Shown in pieces: positions 1 to 4,355 of a stretch of 8,551 bases of DNA (its first letter is position 1; every line of letters begins with the position of its first letter). The DNA comes from Clostridia bacterium. GTDB lineage: Bacteria > Bacillota > Clostridia > Oscillospirales > CAG-272. The DNA lies in contig JAFQAM010000188.1 in the NCBI GenBank assembly GCA_017416885.1, forward strand, positions 1 to 8,551, in the 5' to 3' direction. The translations under genes and the position numbers were made by a program. The notes beneath the pieces are model-generated. The model was not told the DNA's origin. It made no database searches and worked only from the letters and a program-made list of their open reading frames with translations.

Positions 1-549
1 ATAGTATGAGGTCTCCTTATAGCGGTAGTCGCCTGAGGTCCATGTGCGCACCTTGGTGCCCACCGCGTTAAACTGTGAGTCTGTATCGGCATCAGTTACC
101 CAAAACGGATAGTAAATGCCTGTAATTTTTTCGATTTGCTCCTTTTTGGTAAAGTCTTTTGGAACAAATTTCTTTTTCTTTGCAAAGTCAAGGAAAAGCT
201 TAATTGCCTCGTCCCTTGAATATTTAAAGGGGACTATCTTTGTTGGCATTTTTTGTCCCGATAGCTTTCCGCTTAAAACAACAGGGCTATGGCAATACGG
301 ACAAAAATCTGCAACGGTGCTTTCATCGGCGGTGATTTCCGCGCCACACTGATTGCAGTGGTATTCGTTCATCTGATTGCAAAACTCCTCGCCTTGCTTC
401 ATTGCTTCCTCAGCCTTTTTGTGAGATTCGGATTTTTCAAGATCCATTTCCGTATGCTCGCTAAGACAGAATTCGCATTTGAAAAGCTGAGAGTCGGGAT
501 CGAATTTGAGCCCTGCGCCACAGCAGGGGCATTGATATGTTAGTGTCAT
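1..549 (-). CDS. Double zinc-ribbon protein, YdjG/TFIIB-type-zinc-ribbon-like (partial, C-terminus beyond window)
   Basis: The reading frame is open for 183 codons from the ATG at 549 to base 1 with no stop, so the C-terminus lies outside the window. It has two four-cysteine zinc ribbons: C7-x2-C10 with C25-x2-C28, and C65-x2-C68 with C83-x2-C86, joined by a charged, probably helical stretch (about residues 34-57). A lysine-rich segment and an IYYPFW stretch (about residue 145) follow. This arrangement fits the zinc-ribbon proteins often found beside SPFH 'virion core'-like proteins, such as Bacillus YdjG next to YdjI. In those the C-terminal part usually carries membrane segments, which cannot be checked here. 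The SPFH gene lies upstream on the same strand. The start is fixed by the zinc ribbon beginning at residue 5. No Shine-Dalgarno sequence is visible: the last heptamer of a repeat tract ends 1 nt before the ATG. Function is inferred from context: membrane-stress or PspA-associated scaffold. Confidence 0.75.
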   Translation of the reverse strand, partial: MTLTYQCPCCGAGLKFDPDSQLFKCEFCLSEHTEMDLEKSESHKKAEEAMKQGEEFCNQMNEYHCNQCGAEITADESTVADFCPYCHSPVVLSGKLSGQKMPTKIVPFKYSRDEAIKLFLDFAKKKKFVPKDFTKKEQIEKITGIYYPFWVTDADTDSQFNAVGTKVRTWTSGDYRYKETSYY

Positions 550-550
550 A

Positions 551-585
551 TTTTTAGCTGTTAGCCGTTAGCCGCCAGCCGTCAG
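551..585 (-). repeat. Heptanucleotide tandem tract abutting a start codon
   Basis: Read on the minus strand this is five consecutive 7-mers: CTGACGG, CTGGCGG, CTAACGG, CTAACAG, CTAAAAA. The tract ends 1 nt before the ATG at 549, so it occupies the place where a ribosome binding site would be expected. It has the same unit order (CTGAC, CTGGCGG, CTAAC...) and the same orientation to its gene as the tract at 4293-4341. Confidence 0.8.
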
Positions 586-661
586 CAAGTTAGCTGAACA
601 GTGGTGGATAACGGCTATATCTTTCATTATTTGGTAGTTTTTTTACAAAGTTGATGATTTA

Positions 662-707
662 TTGTTAAATCAAATCTCGCTGACTGCTGACTGCTGACGG
701 CTATCCA
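662..707 (+). repeat. Direct repeat copy 1 with heptamer tract
   Basis: The first 22 bases (662-683) match 775-796 at 21 of 22 positions. The segment runs into four 7-mers from 680: CTGACTG, CTGACTG, CTGACGG, CTATCCA. The tract is inverted relative to the one at 551-585; GCTGACGGCT at 693-702 is the reverse complement of 577-586. The spacer between the SPFH and zinc-ribbon genes (550-839) holds this, the REP-like palindrome, copy 2 and a terminal palindrome, and no credible gene. Confidence 0.75.
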
Positions 708-734
708 GTGAAATCCTATCTTGTGGGATTTAAA

Positions 735-760
735 CGGGATGTCGTGACGCCATCCCCTAC
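735..760. repeat. REP-like palindrome, copy 1
   Basis: A 26-bp element starting CGGGATG and ending CATCCCCTAC. It matches 2338-2363 at 25 of 26 positions; the only difference is T/A in the hairpin loop. GGGATG pairs with CATCCC, with a further inner CG/CG pair. The two copies lie about 1.6 kb apart in different intergenic regions. No transposase or RAYT gene is in the window. Confidence 0.8.
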
Positions 761-774
761 AATGCCGGATGTCC

Positions 775-820
775 TTGTTAAGTCAAATCTCGCTGACCAC
801 TGACTGCTGGCGGCCGGCGG
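775..820 (+). repeat. Direct repeat copy 2 with heptamer tract
   Basis: Bases 775-796 repeat 662-683 with one mismatch. The segment continues as 7-mers from 793: CTGACCA, CTGACTG, CTGGCGG, CCGGCGG. The 17-mer CACTGACTGCTGGCGGC at 798-814 recurs exactly at 4291-4307 in front of the Gfo/Idh/MocA gene, so the tracts are members of one dispersed family. Confidence 0.75.
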
Positions 821-822
821 CT

Positions 823-846
823 GATATAACGACTTGTCGTTATATC
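823..846. repeat. Perfect 11-bp inverted repeat over the SPFH stop codon
   Basis: GATATAACGAC (823-833) pairs perfectly with GTCGTTATATC (836-846) across a 2-base centre. The element overlaps the last codons and stop of the SPFH gene (stop at 842-840). No T-run follows on either strand, so it is not a canonical intrinsic terminator. It may act as an mRNA 3' stabilising hairpin or be a member of the short-hairpin repeat class. Confidence 0.7.
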
Positions 847-2090
847 TTATTTCCGCAATTTGTACAGAAGTTGCCTGTACACTGTGTGCCGCAGTTAGGG
901 CAGAATTTTGCGCTTGAGGTTGGTTTTTTAGAGCCGCAGTTCTGGCAGAAGTTGCCTGTATTGGTTGCTCCGCAGGAGCAGGTCCAACCATTTTGCGCGC
1001 TTGGCTTTTTAGAGCCACAGCCTTGGCAGAAGTTACCTGTATTTGTTTCGCCGCAGGAGCAGGTCCACGCATTTGCTTGCATTTTTTGCTGCTGCGCCAT
1101 TTGATTTGCATTTGTCTGGCTTGCCGCTTGCATAAAGCCGCCTCCTGCGTTCATACCGAAGCCCATTCCCATAAATGCAGTCGCGCTGCCGTTAGGATTA
1201 GAGCCTGCGTTTTCAAGTCCTCTTGCAATTGCGCCTTGAACATATCCTTCTCTTACGGTTGGATCGCCAAGCATAGCGCCTTGGTTACGCATATTGATAA
1301 GCTTCTTTGATTCCTCGTCGTAGCTTACGCTTGCAATACCAACAGAGAGCACCTCAAAGCCACGGAGATTATCCCATTCCTGGTCGAGCTCCTGCGCCAT
1401 ATACTGTGAAAGCTCTGTTGATTTTGATGCAACATGTGAAATTCTGATGCCGTCAACGGACATCTTATTAATAGCGGCGGTGAGAGCCTCTAAAAACTCG
1501 GATAAATATTGCTCGTTGATATCGTTAATATCAACTCTTGATGCGTTGCGCGAGATAGCCTCGGCATAGAATTTTAACGGATTTGTTACCTTGATTGAAT
1601 ATGTACCGAATGCGCGAAGGAATAGCTCCGCATTGTAGAAGCTGTCAAAATAGTTTACGGGTGTTCTTGTGCCGAACTTAATTCCCTTGATTTCCTGAAG
1701 GTTGATAAAGAATGCTTTTTGCTTGCCTGAAGGAACGCCGCCAAACTTAATTCTTGAGAACATTTCCTTTAAGGAGTCGCCAAACTGTCCGTTGAAAAGT
1801 GAGGGAGCGCTCTTTGTGTCAACCTTGTAGTAGCCCGGATCGGCTGTATAGTCAACAACCTTGCCACCGTCAACAAGAAGCATAAACTGATTATCATATA
1901 CATGGATAATGCTTCCGTCGCTGATGTAGCCGTCGCTACCTTTTTTGTTACTGTTTCTTTTTCCCGTTCTTACCGCAACGCCTGATGTGAATACGGTAGT
2001 ATCGCTCATATTATCGGCTTCGATAACCTCCAACCATTGATCGGCAAGGTTGCCGCCGATAGAGTCAAAAAATGCTTTAATAATGCCCAT
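840..2090 (-). CDS. SPFH (Band_7_1/virion-core-like) protein with three C-terminal zinc ribbons, YdjI-like
   Basis: The 416-residue protein has no signal peptide or membrane helix. The N-terminal two thirds (about residues 20-290) match soluble SPFH proteins of the YdjI / 'virion core protein' type, including the LADQWLEVIEADNMSDTTV opening, a conserved KFGTRTPV segment and a helical stalk. Residues about 291-341 are a Gly/Asn/Gln/Met-rich linker. The tail has three zinc ribbons: CSCG with CQGCG (342-359), CSCG with CQNCG (369-386) and CPNCG with CTNCG (395-413). The first two are a 27-residue tandem duplication. In Bacillus, YdjI works with YdjG/YdjH and PspA at the membrane; a similar scaffold role here is inference. 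The partial zinc-ribbon gene lies downstream on the same strand after a 290-bp repeat-filled gap. The start at 2090 is supported by AAAGGAG 4 nt upstream. Confidence 0.88.
   Translation of the reverse strand: MGIIKAFFDSIGGNLADQWLEVIEADNMSDTTVFTSGVAVRTGKRNSNKKGSDGYISDGSIIHVYDNQFMLLVDGGKVVDYTADPGYYKVDTKSAPSLFNGQFGDSLKEMFSRIKFGGVPSGKQKAFFINLQEIKGIKFGTRTPVNYFDSFYNAELFLRAFGTYSIKVTNPLKFYAEAISRNASRVDINDINEQYLSEFLEALTAAINKMSVDGIRISHVASKSTELSQYMAQELDQEWDNLRGFEVLSVGIASVSYDEESKKLINMRNQGAMLGDPTVREGYVQGAIARGLENAGSNPNGSATAFMGMGFGMNAGGGFMQAASQTNANQMAQQQKMQANAWTCSCGETNTGNFCQGCGSKKPSAQNGWTCSCGATNTGNFCQNCGSKKPTSSAKFCPNCGTQCTGNFCTNCGNKI
906..1067 (-). repeat. In-gene 81-bp tandem duplication encoding two zinc ribbons
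   Basis: Two consecutive 27-codon units (1067-987 and 986-906) each encode WTCSCG-x-TNTGNFCQ-x-CGSKKP plus a short linker. The proteins agree at 20 of the first 22 residues. A third, more diverged ribbon follows at residues 395-413. This indicates recent internal duplication of a zinc-ribbon module. Confidence 0.85.
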
Positions 2091-2094
2091 ATGG

Positions 2095-2101
2095 CTCCTT
2101 T
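2095..2101 (-). promoter_or_regulatory. Ribosome binding site of the SPFH gene
   Basis: AAAGGAG on the minus strand, 4 nt before the ATG at 2090, which fixes that start. It overlaps the first bases of a hairpin repeat array (from 2101), so the repeats reach right up to the ribosome binding site. Confidence 0.75.
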
Positions 2102-2220
2102 CGCTTCGCTTTAGTCGCAGTGAAATTTTTGCTTCGCAAAAGTTAAATTTGCTTCACGGTTCCCGTGAGCAAGTGAAATTCGCTTCGCGAGTGAAATTTT
2201 TGCTTCGCAAAAGTGATAAT
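2101..2220. repeat. Hairpin array with AGTGAAATT linkers
   Basis: Short hairpins with different stems alternate with a near-constant linker. Hairpins: TTTTGC-TTC-GCAAAA (2127-2141), a longer imperfect one with CACGG/CCGTG (2149-2172), TCGC-TTC-GCGA (2180-2190), and TTTTGC-TTC-GCAAAA again (2198-2212). Linkers: AGTGAAATT at 2119, AGTTAAATT at 2141, AGTGAAATT at 2172 and 2190, AGTGATAATT at 2212. Stems are compensated on both sides while the GCTTCGC core is kept. The array would form the leader of the SPFH mRNA. Bases 2221-2280 are very AT-rich, and I found no convincing promoter for the SPFH gene there. Confidence 0.75.
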
Positions 2221-2279
2221 TAGACTAAAGGAATATAAATATTTATAGATTTTAAAAATTTAATGCTTATATATTTTTG

Positions 2280-2395
2280 CTGACCGCTAAAATGTGCTTC
2301 ACACTCGATATATTTGCTTCGCAAATTCGATATACTGCGGGATGTCGAGACGCCATCCCCTACACTGCGATATATTTGCTTCGCAAAATGTGAGT
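2280..2395. repeat. Hairpin array with CGATATA linkers, interrupted by a REP-like element
   Basis: It begins with a remnant heptamer CTGACCG (2280-2286). Then come TGTG-CTT-CACA (2293-2303), linker TCGATATA (2305-2312), TTTGC-TTC-GCAAA (2313-2325), linker TCGATATA (2327-2334), the REP-like palindrome, linker GCGATATA (2367-2374) and TTTGC-TTC-GCAAA (2375-2387). The linker word differs from that of the neighbouring array at 2101-2220. No gene or T-run terminator is seen between 2101 and 2407. Confidence 0.75.
2338..2363. repeat. REP-like palindrome, copy 2
   Basis: 25 of 26 bases are identical to 735-760. The copy is bracketed by the direct repeat ACTGCG (2334-2339 and 2364-2369), which overlaps its first two bases and sits between two CGATATA linkers. 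This is compatible with insertion into, or recombination within, the hairpin array. Confidence 0.8.
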
Positions 2396-2407
2396 GGTCG
2401 CTGACCG

Positions 2408-3964
2408 TTAATACTCCAAGAACATAACGGTCTCATTAATTCTCTTTGAGAACATACCGCCGCCGATGGTGATTTCTTGGTCGGTGTATGATTTTACGGT
2501 TGGATCGTAGTAGCTAAGGGTTGCGTTTTGCGGCTGATTGCTTAAATTAAGCGATGCGCCGTTTGGTGACCAGAATGCGTAGATTGTTTTGCCGTTTTCG
2601 TTTTCAAATTTGTAGCAATATACATCGTTTTCGCCGTCTGATACTACCTCGGAAAGAGACATACCGTCCATTTTTTCCTTGAAGTATTCAAGCATTGTAA
2701 AGGAAAGCTTTTTTGCGCCGTCCTTTGCTATAATTCCGTGGCCGCTTGTGTCGGAATCGTTAAGCAGGTCATAGGAAGCTTTGTCCACATCCATTCCCTG
2801 CAAAATAAGGAATGAACGGAGAATATACATAGCTTGCAGCTCCTCGCTTGAATATTTATCGCTTGAGGCTATATAGATTTCGCTTTCGGGATTTACTGTA
2901 TCCCAGCCAAAGTCGCTTAAATGGATTTCAACAGAATTATAATTTTCGTTTCTGAACGCGATAAGCTCCTTTAATGCTTCGTTTTCAGCAAAAATCTCCT
3001 CGGGAGCTTTGCCCTGTGTATTTACAGAGAAGGACCAACCGCCAATTGGTGAAAAGTCATCGTCACGGATTAGCTTAACCTGCTCCATTAGCTCCTTGAT
3101 GTAAGGAAGATTGTAGCTTGACATTTTACCTGTGATAAGGCGGATCTCGGGATTAATAAATGTTGTGCCCGGGTTTTCTGCATCGTAGCCGTTTTGCTTG
3201 CAGTTATTATCGTAGATTAAATTCATTAAAAGCGCATATTCTGATGCTGAAATTGTTTTATCGGGATTTGAGCCGATTTCCACGCGGGTAAGCTTTGAGG
3301 TTAGTGAGTTAACGCAATATTTTTTTGAAAACTCCCAGATTTTTGATGCGATATCGCTAAATGCAATTTCGCCCTCGGCAGCTTCATTTTTTGCTTTGGA
3401 TAAATCAAAATCAACATGGACAGCTGTTTCCATACCGCTTATTGTAAAGTAGGCAAGCGGATTTGAGCCCATTAAATCGTCAAGGGTGGTTTCAAATCTG
3501 CCATAGCCGTAGGCTGTACGGAATTTGTATTCCTTATCGTTGATTTTTGAACCAAGCTTGAAAATATCAAGTCCTGTATATTTGCTAAGCGGATGCTTTT
3601 CTCTTTCCAAAACGATATACTCGGGGATTTCAGGCTCCGGTGGAGTTACAGGCACATCGGGAGCGTCGCCACTATCGGAGTCGGTTGGAATGTCGCTTGG
3701 CTCGTCGCTTGGTACATCGCTTGGAATGTCACTCGGTGTACTTGGAATACTTGGCACATCACTTGGCTTGGAGCTTGAGTCATTGTCAAGCACCTCGTCT
3801 GAGCCTGTATCGGTGTTCTTTTCAATGTAGTCGCCCACCATATCAATTATCTGATCCTTCAGATTTTCTGACATTTGCTCCATTTTATCCTGAAAATCAA
3901 GACTGCACGATGCTAAAAGCATTACTGAAGCAAGCGCTAAAATTAATATTATTATTTTTTTCAT
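2408..3964 (-). CDS. Lipoprotein with degenerate clan-A glycoside-hydrolase-like domain
   Basis: The protein has 518 residues from the chosen start at 3964. An upstream in-frame ATG at 3982 overlaps the ribosome binding site AAAAGGA and is rejected. Residues 1-20 are a lipoprotein signal peptide with lipobox LASC (Cys20). A short helical segment and a Ser/Asp/Pro linker (about 51-115, PSDI/PSDV repeats) suggest surface display away from the membrane. The rest resembles clan-A TIM-barrel hydrolases of the GH39/GH5-like kind: EYALLMNLIYD, PEIRLITGKM, PEEIF, SDFGWDT, then a Leu-rich RSFLILQGMD helix, and a C-terminal beta-rich region. Where active relatives have NE (acid/base), this has S232-N233 in VEIGSNPDK; where they have TEFG (nucleophile), it has S350-D351. 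It may therefore be a binding or sensing pseudo-enzyme. The fold assignment is from memory of family motifs and is moderately certain; lipoprotein status is firm. Confidence 0.72.
   Translation of the reverse strand: MKKIIILILALASVMLLASCSLDFQDKMEQMSENLKDQIIDMVGDYIEKNTDTGSDEVLDNDSSSKPSDVPSIPSTPSDIPSDVPSDEPSDIPTDSDSGDAPDVPVTPPEPEIPEYIVLEREKHPLSKYTGLDIFKLGSKINDKEYKFRTAYGYGRFETTLDDLMGSNPLAYFTISGMETAVHVDFDLSKAKNEAAEGEIAFSDIASKIWEFSKKYCVNSLTSKLTRVEIGSNPDKTISASEYALLMNLIYDNNCKQNGYDAENPGTTFINPEIRLITGKMSSYNLPYIKELMEQVKLIRDDDFSPIGGWSFSVNTQGKAPEEIFAENEALKELIAFRNENYNSVEIHLSDFGWDTVNPESEIYIASSDKYSSEELQAMYILRSFLILQGMDVDKASYDLLNDSDTSGHGIIAKDGAKKLSFTMLEYFKEKMDGMSLSEVVSDGENDVYCYKFENENGKTIYAFWSPNGASLNLSNQPQNATLSYYDPTVKSYTDQEITIGGGMFSKRINETVMFLEY
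3686..3766 (-). repeat. 12-bp coding repeat for the PSDx linker
   Basis: The linker is encoded by degenerate 12-bp units (4 codons, Pro-Ser-Asp-x, e.g. PSDIPSDVPSDEPSDIP). On the plus strand they appear as repeated CGCTTGG words. Such in-frame units can change linker length by slippage without breaking the gene. Confidence 0.75.
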
Positions 3965-3972
3965 TTCGTTAT

Positions 3973-3979
3973 TCCTTTT
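3973..3979 (-). promoter_or_regulatory. Ribosome binding site deciding the lipoprotein start
   Basis: AAAAGGA on the minus strand, 8 nt before the ATG at 3964. The upstream in-frame ATG (3982) overlaps this site and would add six residues (MKRNNE) ahead of an already complete signal peptide, so the downstream ATG is preferred. Confidence 0.75.
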
Positions 3980-4026
3980 CATTTAGAATGAATAAATTAA
4001 TAGCTAATCGCTGACATCTTATATAT

Positions 4027-4055
4027 ATTTTATCATTTATTTTTATATATGTCAA
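4027..4055 (-). promoter_or_regulatory. Sigma-A-type promoter for the lipoprotein gene
   Basis: On the minus strand: TTGACA (4055-4050), 17-bp spacer, TAAAAT (4032-4027), with TGA immediately before the -10 as an extended -10. Transcription would begin near 4020, leaving a leader of about 55 nt. Confidence 0.8.
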
Positions 4056-4062
4056 TATTGAC
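4051..4062. promoter_or_regulatory. Palindrome GTCAATATTGAC shared by two divergent -35 boxes
   Basis: A perfect 12-bp palindrome formed by the two back-to-back -35 hexamers. It could simply result from two consensus -35 boxes 2 bp apart, or serve as an operator that controls both promoters. The sequence alone cannot separate these. Confidence 0.55.
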
Positions 4063-4086
4063 TTTATTTAATTATTATGATAGAAT
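4058..4086 (+). promoter_or_regulatory. Sigma-A-type promoter for the 4356-8366 operon
   Basis: TTGACT (4058-4063), 17-bp spacer, TAGAAT (4081-4086), preceded by TGA as an extended -10. The start site would be near 4093, giving a leader of about 260 nt that carries heptamers, a hairpin array and the composite module before the first gene. Confidence 0.75.
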
Positions 4087-4096
4087 ACGAAATAAA

Positions 4097-4120
4097 GGGA
4101 ATAGAGAATAGAGGATAGGG
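4097..4120 (-). repeat. Heptamer tract of the CCTATNN type
   Basis: Plus strand units GGGAATA, GAGAATA, GAGGATA, then GGGG. On the minus strand these read TATCCTC, TATTCTC, TATTCCC, which matches the CCCTATA-type tract at 6972-7020. The tract begins just after the predicted plus-strand transcription start. Confidence 0.65.
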
Positions 4121-4144
4121 GTTCGCTTCGCTCACGGGGATAAC

Positions 4145-4205
4145 TAAATACAAAGTATTTAATTAATGCAATGCAAAGCATTGTAATTTATGAAGCAAAG
4201 CTTCA
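4145..4205. repeat. Hairpin array with AAA loops
   Basis: Three hairpins with different perfect stems and the same AAA loop: TAAATAC/GTATTTA (4145-4161), CAATGC/GCATTG (4169-4183), TGAAGC/GCTTCA (4191-4205). The 7-nt linkers are ATTAATG, TAATTTA and ATTAATG, and loop centres are 22-23 nt apart. The array lies in the predicted leader of the downstream operon. Confidence 0.8.
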
Positions 4206-4213
4206 ATTAATGA

Positions 4214-4292
4214 GATTTACCGCAATTCATTACTGAAGGTAAATTCATTTTTTGATTAATTGCTAACGCATGAATTGCACCCTCGGCGCACA
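4214..4292 (+). repeat. Composite leader module, copy A
   Basis: It contains ATTTACC/GGTAAAT (a possible 7-bp stem around 4215-4244) and a perfect 9-bp inverted repeat, GCAATTCAT (4222-4230) with ATGAATTGC (4270-4278). The segment 4258-4292 (AATTGCTAACG, ATGAATTGCAC, GCGC) recurs at 6934-6971. It is followed directly by a heptamer tract, as in copy B. Confidence 0.65.
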
Positions 4293-4341
4293 CTGACTGC
4301 TGGCGGCTAACCACTGACCACTAACCACTAACCACTGAAAA
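4293..4341 (+). repeat. Seven-unit heptanucleotide tract upstream of the Gfo/Idh/MocA gene
   Basis: Exactly seven 7-mers: CTGACTG, CTGGCGG, CTAACCA, CTGACCA, CTAACCA, CTAACCA, CTGAAAA. The tract ends 2 nt before the ribosome binding site and 14 nt before the ATG. Confidence 0.85.
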
Positions 4342-4343
4342 AG

Positions 4344-4349
4344 AAGGAG
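4344..4349 (+). promoter_or_regulatory. Ribosome binding site AAGGAG
   Basis: AAGGAG with 6 nt to the ATG at 4356, directly after the heptamer tract. It confirms the start of the Gfo/Idh/MocA gene. Confidence 0.8.
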
Positions 4350-4355
4350 TAATTT

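Noticed and set aside
116..543. Plus-strand open frames opposite the zinc-ribbon gene
   Set aside because: The minus-strand frame encodes eight ordered zinc-ligand cysteines and is open throughout; the plus-strand frames are shadows.
823..846. Intrinsic terminator after the SPFH gene
   Set aside because: The stem is perfect but no T-run follows on either strand.
769..1310. Plus-strand and alternative-frame open frames across the SPFH tail
   Set aside because: They are antisense or out of frame to clear zinc-ribbon coding sequence, with no start signals or family resemblance.
2101..2395. CRISPR array
   Set aside because: The constant words are only 7-10 nt, the variable parts are self-complementary hairpins and not unrelated spacers, and no cas gene is present.
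3525..4014. Plus-strand open frames opposite the lipoprotein linker
   Set aside because: They are low-complexity shadows of the PSDx-coding repeat, without ribosome binding sites.
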